Assembly: GCA_014925825.1 (NCBI GenBank)
Contig: JACGCK010000032.1
Location: 124,001 to 188,000, forward strand
Direction: 5' to 3'
DNA: 64,000 nt
Source of the DNA: Pholiota molesta
Taxonomy: Eukaryota > Basidiomycota > Agaricomycetes > Agaricales > Strophariaceae
The notes under the pieces are model-generated. The model was not told the DNA's origin and made no database searches. It saw only the letters and a program-made list of their open reading frames with translations. Position numbers and translations under genes: made by a program. This document shows, one piece after another, positions 1 to 10,350 of this stretch (position 1 is the first letter of the stretch; each line of letters starts with the position of its first letter).

Positions 1-1686
1 GCATGACGGGCCTGCCGTACGATATGATGGGGTTCCATGGCTTCCGCGAGCAAGGTTCTTTATATACCCGTTCGTTACATACTTGGCGCTTTAAAGTTTA
101 GGTGAGTCTTCCAGTCAGTCAGTTACGTATGATGGAATTTGTTGCTTGGCGCCTGGGCTTGAGCGGGCACAGGAGGGCTGTGCGACCTATACCGTAAGTA
201 CATACATAGTATCCTTGCAACGCAGCGCGCTCCCAGGCGCGCTCACTTATCATAATTCAAGGTTCAGAATCAGATCATGGAGTGCCAAAAATGTGCCACA
301 TCTTACGACGCCAGATAAGATATATTTAGGTCGCCTCGGCCTAGCAATACTTGTGAGTCTCAATCAGAGGTTAACATCCAAGGTGCGACATACGTCTTCT
401 CAATGATGGGCGGGGTGCTCAACGCGCCGATGGTTATGCCACGGTCTACACGAAATCACTCGAACCGCTCGCGAGAGTGCGTCAATTCCATTCAGCTTTT
501 CAGATCGGTGCTGTGATATTCGACTGTTGTATAAATGTGAGCTTGCGCGCCAATAATATATGGTGCGTATCGACGGGGAAACGGCTTGACAGTCTTTCAA
601 TTTAAACTTGAGCTAGATGAGTATTAGAACTTTTCCCAGTTTAAAGCTGTTTAAGGCTTCGGGGATTTGAAAACCACCACGTTCAGGAACCATATATTTT
701 CAATAATTCTCGAGGCCTTAATTGAATTGATCGATGATTCGAGTCCCCGGTTTCGGAATCCGGGGAAGTACATAGTACAGGTACAATCAGTGAAGCCAAA
801 TTGCAGTTCCTCCGTCCCTACCGTGACGCCTTAGCTCAATAACCGCAGGTTGACAACAAGAACGTACCGCCGAGTCCAGGTTGGATTTAGAGGAAAATCA
901 TACCAATAATTGCAACTTGAACGTACGGCTCAGATGATTTGTACATTGAATAAAGTTGTGACGAATCGACCGAGGCTTGGAACCACAAAACTGGCTCATT
1001 TCACACTATTACAATAGATGGAAATTATCCGATAACCGTCGTCAACTTTCCCTTTCAAAAATTGGCATAAATCGTGAATGACCTTTCGAGAACCTGTAAC
1101 GGAGTTGGCTATACTTAGTTGGTTCGTCTCCAACTGTTATGACAAGCCACTAGTAACTTGAGCTCGATGATCGATTGGTGTTCCACGCGAAAATCCGTGA
1201 AAATGCTCGAAAAGAGTGCTCAAATCTCTCCCAAGGTCGGGTAATACGTGTCGAAATACTTAACCTCATCGGAAAGGATCTACTACATGCTTGCTAGTTA
1301 CCCTGCGTATTACATGTACATCGCTCTAAGCCTTATGCAAAGAATGTCGTGTGCAGGTGGCACGGGGCAAGATTACACATGCTTGCTCGTCCGCATCCGT
1401 GTGTATTTCGTTAGATACGATTGAAAAAAATGTGTCATTCGCCAAGTTGACACCATGGTCCGAGAAATGGGCTGAAGAAATGCTCGAAGCTTCTGGAGGA
1501 TGACTCAAGGACCAAGGTTGACGGTTCTTGACGGGCGTGCGGAGGAGGATATGTAATAGGCCGGAGGATTATTGTAGCTGGGCCGCAAGCACGTGGGGCC
1601 CTCCGTCAGCGAGCTCGCCATAATTTGCAATGGGCCGGGCGCTTGACCCGCACCATTTGGCCGGAAAATGGTTCATAATCCTCCCC
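1..1686. other. Intergenic, no gene recognised
   Basis: Only short overlapping frames without family features are visible on either strand. The last 60 bases are the CYS3 promoter. I see no RNA gene, repeat array or mobile element here. Confidence 0.5.
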
Positions 1687-1693
1687 TATATAA
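1687..1693 (+). promoter_or_regulatory. TATA box of the cystathionine gamma-lyase gene
   Basis: A TATATAA heptamer lies 55 bases before the ATG at 1748. This distance fits a short-leader fungal promoter. Assignment is by motif and spacing only. Confidence 0.55.
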
Positions 1694-1747
1694 CATTCAT
1701 ACGAACCGTCGAAAATTTCATCCCGCTTACCGCCATCATCTCGCCCA

Positions 1748-3182
1748 ATGGCGCCCTCCATCGATCTCCCCCGAACAAATGGTTTCACTCACTCTAATGG
1801 CCTGAAAAAACACGTCGATGGCTTCGGCACAAGGGCCATTCATGTTGGCTCAGGTGCCAACGAAGAGACTGGCGCTGTGATCCCGCCCATATCGCTGAGC
1901 ACAACCTATAAGCAAACGGCCATTGGCGTGCACAAGGTGCGTTTCAGATCGACCCTTGTTCATTGGCTGGCACTGATAAGCGTCGGTCCTTAGGGCTTCG
2001 AATACTCTCGTTCGGGTAACCCCAACAGAAACGCTCTTGAAGCCACTCTCGCATCGATCGAGGCTGGCGGAGCCACTGCGCTGGCATTCGCATCGGGCTC
2101 AGCTACAACGGCGACTGTCTTGCAAGCTCTAGGACCCAATAGCCACATCGTCAGTGTCAATGACGTTTATGGCGGAACATTCCGATACATTCGCCGTGTA
2201 GCCTCCGAGAACCAAGGGCTAGAAGCGACGTTTTTGGACCTCGAGACCGCTGGCGACGACGAGATAATCGCGTCGTTCAAGGAGAACACAAAGGTACGCA
2301 AGTTGCATCTCGAATTGTATCATCGGTTATTAATACCCATTCCAGCTGATCTGGATAGAATCACCCACCAACCCAACTCTCCGATTAATCGACATTCCTC
2401 GCATTGCTCGCCTGGCACACTCGCATCCATCACGCCCAATTGTCCTGGTCGACAACACCTTCCTCTCCCCCTTCTACTCCTCTCCTCTCCTCCTCGGAGC
2501 CGATGTCGTCATGCACTCCCTCACCAAATATATCAACGGGCACTCCGACGTGGTCATGGGCGCGCTCATCCTCCCGGCGAACCAGGCGGCCTTCTCCGAG
2601 AAGCTCCGCTTCCTCCAAAACGCCATCGGCGCCGTCCCGAGCGCGTACGACTGCTGGCTCGCCCAGCGCGGCGCGAAGACGCTGCACCTCCGCATGAAGC
2701 AGCACGGCCTCAACGCGCTCGCCGTCGCGCGCGCGCTGGAGAGCGCCGACGGCGTCGAGGAGGTGATCTACCCCGGGCTGCCGGGCAAGACGGCGTACGC
2801 GCGCGCGAAGAACGCGCTTGCGTGGCGCATGCTCAGCCCGCACGCGCGGCGCTTCATCGATGGATCGTCGGGGAACGACGCTCCTCCTTCCGAGGGCTTC
2901 CCGTTCAGCGGCATGATCTCGTTCCGCATCCGCGGCGGGCAGGCGGAGGCGGACAAGTTCCTGACGACGACGCGCCTGTTCACGCTGGCGGAGTCGCTCG
3001 GCGGGGTGGAGAGTCTGGCGGAGCACCCGGCGCAGATGACGCACGGCAGCATACCCGCGGCGGACCGTGCGCTCCTCGGCATTGGGGATAATCTCGTGCG
3101 CCTCAGCGTGGGCGTGGAGGAAGTGGAGGATCTCGTGGAGGATGTCCTGCAGGCTGTGCGGGCTGCTACTGGTACATCATAG
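1748..3182 (+). CDS. CYS3: Cystathionine gamma-lyase (Cys/Met metabolism PLP enzyme)
   Basis: PLP-dependent enzyme that splits cystathionine to cysteine in cytosolic transsulfuration. Three exons fit cleanly: 1748-1936, 1994-2293 and 2346-3182, all phase 0, giving 441 residues against about 400 for the family. The reading frame shows the family landmarks: GFEYSRSGNPN near the N-terminus, the cofactor-binding VDNTFLSP stretch, and the PLP lysine in HSLTKYINGHSDVVMG. The C-terminus has SLGGVESLAEHPAQMTH, the substrate-binding region, followed by RLSVGVEEVEDLVEDV. SLGGVESL and the lack of a long N-terminal domain favour the lyase over cystathionine gamma-synthase, but the two are close relatives. 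The third exon is markedly GC-richer than the first two, with long runs of G/C-ending codons. No damage is seen. The start is the first in-frame ATG after the TATA box. Confidence 0.93.
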
Positions 3183-4104
3183 ACGCCTTTGTCACCTGCT
3201 TTTTGGCTTATGTGGTGCATAGGATGGTTTTAATACCCTAATTATTGTACGTCTGCAACGTTTTTCGCTCTGTCGTATCTAATGTTTGTGACGATGTCCG
3301 TTAGAGTCGCTTTCGAATTGTACATACCTTGTAGAAAATCTAAAGTTCTATTATAGATCCAGGAGGAGATGTTATGTGCGTTTCAGCGTCGATTGCGTTG
3401 GGATCAGATACATAAAAGTAAATCATGGATGTCATCATTTATCTGTCAATACGAGTTCGCATACCGCTTCGCGTTCAAGCCCAGAAAGCTTCAACAGTTT
3501 ATTACATATAATACACAGTTTAAGGAGAGTAAAGCGAACGCTTGAGCAAGCAAGATATCTGTCCATATTGGCCCAGAGCTTATGTGGTTTGTATGTGGTC
3601 AGAATTTCTATGTTCAGGCAATTGATTGTCATCTACTGTCCACCTGAATTCAAAACACAGAATACAACAGATCCATTCTAGGACATAGAGGTTCAATCAG
3701 CTCTCAGCATCTACCTCCCAGGACTGTCTAGGACTGCGAACACATGTCTAGATAAGTATCGGTGATCCGCCTTGAGCGTCGCAATGACATTCCCCATCAT
3801 CCACATCTATCACTCATCCAAAGCAGCGCCTCATTTCTGATGCGATACCGGTTTTTTCACTCCCACTCCACCGCAATAGGACTTCAAAGCTTCAAAGGGC
3901 TAGACAATAGTTGCCTTCATGACCGAGGAACAAATGATGAAACCTGCATACTCTATGTAGTAACTCTCAGGTAACTCTACACATACAAAGCATACTTCGG
4001 ATGCGATCCGCCCGGCGGCATTCTAACAAACGGAATATCGGCCATCTGCGAGTTGACTGCCGCTCTTTCTGCGGGGCTTATTTGGCGAGGATTGGCTTGC
4101 AATG
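3183..4104. other. Intergenic, no gene recognised
   Basis: AT-richer than the preceding exon. It holds the CYS3 3' region and the promoter of the secreted protein gene at 4161. The frames here lack coding character. Confidence 0.45.
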
Positions 4105-4111
4105 TATATAA
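4105..4111 (+). promoter_or_regulatory. TATA box of secreted repeat protein 1
   Basis: TATATAA lies 50 bases before the ATG at 4161. The paralogue at 5959 has the same heptamer 48 bases before its ATG, so the core promoter appears conserved between the two copies. Confidence 0.55.
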
Positions 4112-4160
4112 CCTGACTAGGCGTTTATCGTTCCCCTTGTAAGTTAACGGCTGGACCGTC

Positions 4161-5328
4161 ATGTACTCCCGAGCTGGACTCGTTGGGCTGATCCTTGCCT
4201 TGCTAATTGCAATCACAGCGGCAGCGCCCATCCCTAACACAAACGCAAACACAACACCTCCCCGCACCTCCCTCTCCCACCGCACAGCGCCCTCGCATTC
4301 CCTCACTACTCCCCAAACGCCATTCGATATCAGTCACACACATGAGGGCGAACGGATTCTGACGCCAGCGCCCACTGTGGGCAATCCGGTGGACGCGCGG
4401 GAACTGGTCGATCTTGTGCGCCGTAAAAGTATAGCTGCAAAAATAAGAGACGCTTTCCACGTATGTTTTTTTACTCTCTAAATCCACCTTGTTGATTTAT
4501 TTATTGGGCTGTAGAGATTTGGCCAAAAGATTAAGCACGGTATGTGGAGATACAGCTATAGCCAACACAAAAATAGACCTCTAAACGGTATTATAGGCTT
4601 TCAGAAAGCAGGCCGCGCGATCAAGAAAGGTATGTGGAGATATAGCTACAGCTGACACGAAAATGGATCTCTAAACGGTATTACTATTATAGGCTTTCAG
4701 AAAGCAGGCCACGCGATTAAGAAAGGTATGTGGAGGTACAGCTACAGCCCACACGAAAATGGATCTAACGGTATCGTAGGCTTTCAGAAACTCGGCCAGG
4801 GGATCAAGAAAGGTACGCATTATGTGGTATACCTTTCCATTGAGAGTGCTAACTGGGATTCCAGTTGCTCAGAAGATTGGACATGGAATCAAGGTGGCTG
4901 CGCAGAAAGTCGGACATTTCATCAAAACCACAGGAGCCAAGATTATCAAAGTCGGCCTCAAGATCGTCTCGACCATCCAGAAGGTCGCGGCCAAAGTCGT
5001 CGGATTCATACCTGGCGTGGGCAAGGTGCTCGGTAAAGTCCTGGAAGGCGCGAGCGCTGCGACCAATGCTATCTCGAACAAAATCCACGTCAAGATCGGT
5101 GGAAAGCTCGGCAAGGCGATGGCTGGCATGGACAAAGCGCGCAAGATCGTTGGCTACATTCCTCGTGAGCTCCCAGAGGACTACCAAGAACGCGACCTGG
5201 GAGAACTGGACGAATTTGATGCGCGAGACGGTTACGAGTGGGATAGCCAAATGGATGCGAGGGCCGATTATGAAGAGTGGCTTTATGAACGTGGCTGGGA
5301 TGATTGGGAAGATTCATATATGTACTAA
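4161..5328 (+). CDS. Secreted cationic amphipathic repeat protein 1, mini-exon array
   Basis: Not a family I can name. Six exons fit: 4161-4460, 4515-4539, 4597-4629, 4693-4725, 4780-4812 and 4865-5328, giving 295 residues. Residues 1-23 form a signal peptide (hydrophobic core, end at AAAP). A Ser/Thr/Pro-rich segment follows to an RR pair near residue 90, a possible Kex2 site. Then come short amphipathic units, three of them encoded by separate 33-base phase-1 exons: GFQKAGRAIKK, GFQKAGHAIKK and GFQKLGQGIKK. The last exon continues the pattern (AQKIGHGIK, AAQKVGHFIK), then a Lys/Gly/Val-rich stretch with FIPGVGKVLGKVLEGAS, and ends in a strongly acidic Asp/Glu/Trp/Tyr-rich tail. The three mini-exons and their introns are near-copies of one another. 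A paralogue follows at 5959. A membrane-active or antimicrobial role is inference from charge and amphipathicity only. Confidence 0.75.
4540..4812 (+). repeat. Tandem intron-exon units (three copies, 87 to 96 bases)
   Basis: Units 4540-4629, 4630-4725 and 4726-4812 each consist of an intron starting GTATGTGGAG and a 33-base exon. Intron and exon sequences are both conserved between units, so whole intron-plus-exon blocks were duplicated recently. Exons are phase 1-1, so unit number can change without breaking the frame. Confidence 0.85.
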
Positions 5329-5904
5329 ATTATATGGTTTAGGTACGATAGGGAGAATTGAACGATTTTGGGTGCGCCCAGGTGCGCCAGGGTGCGCCCC
5401 TCCGAATGTGAATGCCTTATGGAGTTAGATCGTTTAATTTATTTCAAATGACATTCGAAACGCCCATTCATGATCTTCGAGGATCCTCGTCACTCACTAT
5501 CCACATCATGGACTCTTCCTATCAGCGAAAATCAATGCTACATATCTTTATTTTGTATACATACCTCTCACAAGGAGATAGACATTTTCGTCGCTGCTTT
5601 CGAATCTCCGCCTCCTAGCTACGCCATTATCAAGTTTCCATCGAGTCCATTGTGGATTCGCGATGTTTGATCCCTCCATTCCATCGTTGATCGGCAGCGG
5701 GAAGGCGTGTGGGCTTACAATCATTTGCTTGTGTCTTTCTGTAGCTTTCTGTACGCATGGCGATGTATATGTAGGCACCTACCTATCATCAAGTCTGATC
5801 CGAGGTGGCAATGACGCTGTGCAGCTCGCAGAATTGGGGTACGCGAGAGAACTCCACGGCAAATCTCCCGTCTGGATCTGATCGGAGTGTAGTAGTGGCA
5901 CTAC
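5329..5904. other. Intergenic spacer between the two secreted paralogues
   Basis: A CAGGTGCGCC/AGGGTGCGCC-like short repeat sits just after the stop (about 5370-5400). Otherwise only non-coding frames are seen up to the promoter of the second copy. Confidence 0.4.
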
Positions 5905-5911
5905 TATATAA
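5905..5911 (+). promoter_or_regulatory. TATA box of secreted repeat protein 2
   Basis: TATATAA is 48 bases before the ATG at 5959, matching the arrangement in the upstream paralogue. Confidence 0.55.
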
Positions 5912-5958
5912 TAAAGCCAACACCCTCATGATTGACATTCCCAAACGGCTGGCCCGTC

Positions 5959-6933
5959 ATGCAGATATATTCACGAGCAGGTCTCGTTGCGCTCATCTTC
6001 GCATTCGCTATCGCCTTCACAACAGCAGCGCCCATCGCCAAAGATGCCGTTCCCTCTTCCGTATCTGTTCGCCCCACAAACGGCTTGAATGTCGCCCGTG
6101 CAGCGCCGTTCGCTGTTGCCTATCGAAAGGAAGACGCCCTCGCCTCCGGACATCGCAGCGCTATCAATCTCGAGCCGGAACACCCGACTCTTATACGCCG
6201 TGGAGTCCACATCTCCAATAAAGTAAAACATGCCTTCCAGGTAAATACTCTTGATCTATATAGATATGTCGGCGAATAGAAACCTTACTCACAATTCATC
6301 AATATCCAGAAAGTGAAGCACGCCTTCCAGGTAAGTGCTCTTCATCAGCATGGATACGTCGTGAATGGAAATCTTACTCTCATTTTACCCGTATCTAGAA
6401 AGTTGGGCAAGGCATTAAACATGGTAGGATCCTTAATTTTTTCATTTTCTACTTCACTTGATTCATGAAATAATTTCAGTTGCTCAGAAGATTGGGAAAG
6501 GGATTAAGACTGGTAAGCTCTTACACTCCTTAGTTCGTGCTTTGCTGACGATCCATCTCGTTGGTCCACGTCAACGGCAGCTGCAAAGAAAGTCGGGCAT
6601 TTTATCAAAACCACCGGAGCAGTAGTCGCCAAATTCGGCCTCAAAATCATCTCCACCGCGCAAAAAATAGCGTCCAAAGTCGTCTCCTTCATTCCTGGCG
6701 TCGGGAAAGTGATCGGCAAAGCCATGGAAGGCGCAAGCGCTGCTACCAACGCTATTTCGAACCGCATCCATGTCAAACTTCCGGGCAGGCTGCAGAAAGG
6801 GATGAATACCATGAACAAAATCCAGAAAATCAGTGGTTACGTCCCGCGGGATCTGTCGGAGCACGACCTCGACTCACGGGAAAATTTCTATGATCTAGAG
6901 GAGCGTGAATGGGAGGATTGGGAGGATTTTTGA
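5959..6933 (+). CDS. Secreted cationic amphipathic repeat protein 2 (tandem paralogue)
   Basis: Paralogue of the gene at 4161. Five exons fit: 5959-6240, 6310-6330, 6399-6423, 6480-6512 and 6581-6933, giving 237 residues. I start at 5959, not at an in-frame ATG nine codons upstream, because the sequence before it aligns with the non-coding leader of the first copy and this start gives a clean signal peptide. The layout is the same: signal peptide ending near TTAAP, a pro-like segment, an RR pair (TLIRRGV), short amphipathic units on their own small exons (KVKHAFQ, KVGQGIKH, VAQKIGKGIKT), a conserved core with FIPGVGKVIGKAMEGAS and an acidic, Trp-containing tail. It has fewer and more diverged mini-exons than copy 1. 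The last exon is the best conserved part between the two. Function unknown. Confidence 0.72.
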
Positions 6934-7159
6934 ATGCTTTTGTGGGCTTTATTTATGAGGAAACGAAGGATGAGAATGGCCAATTTTATGCATGATCAGA
7001 AAGAAAATAAGTACTCGAAGATTGCTCGAAGAATGGGCGGGACCACCGGCGAGTATTTCAATCTCCGAGAAGTAATTCGCAGCCGGAGTACAAAAAATAA
7101 GACTCCGAATGGTGGCCATTGAAGACCGCAGCATTGAACCTCTCCATTAAACTTCCACC

Positions 7160-7696
7160 ATGATGTCTGACGACGATAAAAAGAACTCAGAGGATTTTGC
7201 CAGCGACTCGGAATTTGACGATGAAAAAGCCCAGCTGAAGTCATCGCCGGACTCATCTCCAGCACAATCTCGCTCACCTTCTCCAGAACCTCAGACGACC
7301 CCGGATTCTCGGTTTACCCAGCCAACTCCTTCACCTTTCAAACGCGCAGCACTCCTCCTTTTTGTTGGTCTTCTTCTGTGGGTAGCGCTGGACATGCGTT
7401 TCAAGCTATTCGACGCAAAGAGAAAACCACAGATTATTCACGCGTCTAGGTATGTTGCTATATCGTTTCGGTTGAAATGCACGCCTAATTCATTGCATTG
7501 CAGATACTCGAAAGAGCATAAATTCCGCCCAGCAGCTAGCCCAATCATCACCGAAACCCTCAAGGATGGACGAATTCGACTGCGCGGTGCCCTTCAGACA
7601 CCGACGGCTACACCTACCCCTACAGTCGCCAAGAAGACGAGAAAAGGTAAAGGAAAGAAGACGGGTAGAAAGAAAGCGGGAAGCAAGAGACCATGA
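7160..7696 (+). CDS. Small single-pass membrane protein with basic C-terminus, unknown
   Basis: I do not recognise the family. The frame is open across 178 codons, but a 54-base in-frame intron is likely at 7450-7503 (donor GTATGT, acceptor GCAG), giving about 160 residues. Order of parts: an acidic, Ser/Pro-rich N-terminus (residues 1-55), one membrane span around residues 62-78 (AALLLFVGLLLWVAL), a short conserved-looking segment after it, then a Lys/Arg-rich tail (KKTRKGKGKKTGRKKAG). The charge pattern suggests an N-terminal acidic side and a basic side that could contact nucleic acid or lipid head groups; that is inference. A TM protein of the ER or nuclear envelope is possible. Confidence 0.6.
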   Translation: MMSDDDKKNSEDFASDSEFDDEKAQLKSSPDSSPAQSRSPSPEPQTTPDSRFTQPTPSPFKRAALLLFVGLLLWVALDMRFKLFDAKRKPQIIHASRYVAISFRLKCTPNSLHCRYSKEHKFRPAASPIITETLKDGRIRLRGALQTPTATPTPTVAKKTRKGKGKKTGRKKAGSKRP

Positions 7697-7860
7697 TGTG
7701 AGCTCCTCTGTATTCTTAAGTTGGAAGTACTTTTGACGAATTTTGTAGACCTCTATATACCCTGCACATTATCTCTTGTACCTGTGCGAATAGAATCATA
7801 TCTTGATTGTCGTTGAAACTCCACAGGATATGTTTGAACGCAAGAACCAACTCAAGTTGA

Positions 7861-8607
7861 ATGGCGATCCTCGGAACTCTTGGACAGTATGGTAAAAGCG
7901 CGAAGATAATAGGAATCATCCAAAGGGAATTCTATGCAGTGAGTAATTGCTGCGTACCCGCCATTCCTTTGCACAGGAGAATTACATGCCGATGCACTTG
8001 CGAAAGTTCTGATGCTACTGAAAATCTCCTAGTATTGCTCCAAAACATAGTAAGGACTATGTTGCGACTGGAGATGACGCAAAGTGTCTTTTATGAAAGC
8101 AGCATCACGCTTTCGCGAGCTTGAGCGCGCACACGAAACCCTCCGACTCGGAAAGGGCGCGACCATCCCCAAACGTAAGCACAACCTCCAAACAATCTGT
8201 TCGCGTCGATTCATGACTTGTTTACATATGAAGCGTTTCCTATATTCGAACTCCAGCCTATCCCCGGACTTACACTTATATCCAAAGATATCTCAGACTC
8301 CATTATGGTTGTGCACATATTGCGTGCCAACATCCTAGCCCCTCTTGCCTGAAACAGGCCGTAGCAAAGAACGCTTCTCTCGGGCTCTTCTCTCTATCTC
8401 CTGGCTCTTCGGTATCATATACCCTTGGATGGAACTCATCCTTCCCGTTGATCCTTGAAAGCATCTGCGGCGAGCTGAGTCAGTTATTGCTCCCTAGCGT
8501 CTCCATAACTCCGTCGCAGATTGTCTGGGGATCCTTGGGCCCAGAGGGGTCTACAGCCGACGCGATGTTCTATGTACTTCTCGGGGGTCGTAAGTATGGT
8601 GGTTAAT
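7861..8607 (+). pseudogene. Degenerate multi-exon gene, unrecognised
   Basis: Several stretches look coding and have matching splice signals, but they do not join into one frame. A GTGAGT donor near 7939 and a CACAG acceptor near 7978 join a segment ending in EFYA to GELHADALAKVLMLLK, which then hits a stop. Further on, an open segment holds ASRFRELERAHETLRLGKGA, then after a GTAAGC...GAAG intron KDISDSIMVVHILRANILA, then in another frame AVAKNASLGLFSLSPGSS and a run to a GTAAGT donor near 8601. I cannot assign a family. Stops and frame shifts between the segments suggest a decayed gene; an unusual intron structure is the alternative. Confidence 0.35.
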
Positions 8608-9499
8608 TATTACGCTATACTATCTATCTGTGGGGCTTCTTCCACATCCTTCTGCCGTATGCTCTTAATGCGCTCCCTCCTGTCATGCATAAAATGGCGA
8701 GTGGCAAAAATTCTACCTCATTTTGGGCAGTAGCTCAAGGCTCTGTGAAAGTTTCTGGATTCAAATGGATACCAACTCTCCGATTTCCCTTGGATGCGAT
8801 GACTACCACAGTGCCCGAACATCGTACCCGACGCAGACCCGACGTACCGCCTATCTAGCACCGCCATGATTACTATCAGTACACCGACTTGCCTTGACGA
8901 TATCCGTCGTCGACATCTCATATATAAATAGAGTAATCAATCCATCGTGGGCGGCTGGTATAGGTGGTCAGCTGCATGCCGTTCATGATCATGTATATAT
9001 GTAGCCTGCGTCCTAGCAAGTCCTAGCAACGCATTCGAATGAAATGACCACCACACTTTCACACTTGGTTAACATGTACCTCTACAGGCTCTAATGATTC
9101 ATAGGTTACTTGATCTTAGATCATCTAATCATCAATATCATTCGAAAATCCAACGCTCAGATGATTTCGATGTTCACCAAGATCATAGTTCCGCCGCAGT
9201 ATCTTGCTACTGAATGTTCCCTTCTCTACACTTATGATAAATCCTTTTTCAGACTCGTTACCTGGTAAAGTGAGACAACCTACCGTCGTTACGATTTCAT
9301 GACCTAAACAGTGCTAGTGAGTATCGGTTCAGATTAATATCACTGCACAGCGTTCAAAGCGCTCTAAAGCAAGGCCATAACATGCCGAAACCCTACCTAT
9401 ATAATCATTTTGACGTCGACGACGCTCTGCTTGACAAACGACCGTACTCTTACCAAGCCATCTAGCCCGCAAGATTCTTCCACTCGTCACGAACCGAAC
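8608..9499. other. Intergenic or further decayed sequence
   Basis: No convincing exon beyond the donor near 8601. It contains a short direct repeat (GTCCTAGCAA twice near 9010) and the promoter of the gene at 9500. Confidence 0.4.
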
Positions 9500-10223
9500 A
9501 TGCAAGTGACATGGCATCCTGACTCAAGACAGTCATGGCCGCCTCCTACTCCAAGTCCTACTCCTCGAGAGCAGGCGGAAAAGACTATCAAGTTTTGGGC
9601 TACGGTGCTTCTAGTAGTGACTATCGGCTCTATATTGGTTTTCCGCTATCTACTGCATATCTGGCGAGACTCGAATTCTGGTGCGTCCACTTCATGCCTC
9701 TTCGACTCTCAACAGGCGGTTAAGTTGTGAACGCATGGATGTAGAAGACGACGAATGGATTAATTCCCCAATAGATCCAGAACGCGGGCAAAGTAGCCCG
9801 CAATCCTTCGTTGGGCGGTATCGAGACGATGCCCCTTACAATTCGGCCTCTTCAATCGCGAACCAACTCAACACCCTGAATTCAAGGCAAACTGACGGTC
9901 CATATGAAGCCGGTGTGCGGGTTATCTCGTCCTACGATTCTCCTAATGTCAATCACATCCCAACGCCCTACGCCTACAACCACCGACCACCGACTGCGGG
10001 TTCAACCAATGTAAAATACATTCAGAGGTTGGTCGCACAGTTAAACCGTATAAAGGACAGCTCGGATCCAGAAAGCGAAGAGGATTCCGCTCATATAAAT
10101 GCCATTCAACAACGAATTACAGAGCTAGTAATGGCGGACCCTCGATATGGTTTTGTCTCTTCATCACCACCACTGCCGCTCGATCCTCCTCCAGCATATT
10201 CGGACGCGACTGATTGTACATAA
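9500..10223 (+). CDS. Single-pass membrane protein with C-terminal PPAY motif
   Basis: Two exons, 9500-9680 and 9745-10223, give 219 residues; the TAG acceptor at 9742-9744 is the one that keeps the frame. A Pro-rich N-terminus (about 25 residues) precedes one membrane span near residues 32-52 (FWATVLLVVTIGSILVFRYL). The rest is a polar, Ser/Asn-rich tail with a predicted helical stretch (KYIQRLVAQLNRIKDSSD) and, close to the end, LPLDPPPAYSD. PPAY is a PPxY motif, the ligand of WW domains of Nedd4/Rsp5 ubiquitin ligases, so the protein could be an Rsp5 adaptor or substrate at an internal or plasma membrane. That role is inference. The start at 9500 is chosen because the upstream in-frame ATG lacks support. 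Confidence 0.62.
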
Positions 10224-10350
10224 ATTGCAAGGACACTATATTGTAATACCAAAAACAAAAACAAAAAAACCCTGTACTAAAATTCATAAAGTGGCATTCA
10301 TTACTACGCAAAGCTATCTATTGTCTATAATTTATCAGGCTAGCAATCAA

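Noticed and set aside
724..770. tRNA-like GATTCGAGTCCCC stretch
   Set aside because: No cloverleaf arms pair around it; only a chance T-loop-like string.
2430..3220. Long minus-strand frames opposite CYS3 exon 3
   Set aside because: They are high-GC antisense shadows of the enzyme frame with Arg-rich low-complexity translation and no domains.
5932..5958. Earlier ATG for secreted repeat protein 2
   Set aside because: These nine codons align with the untranslated leader of the paralogue and would spoil the signal peptide.
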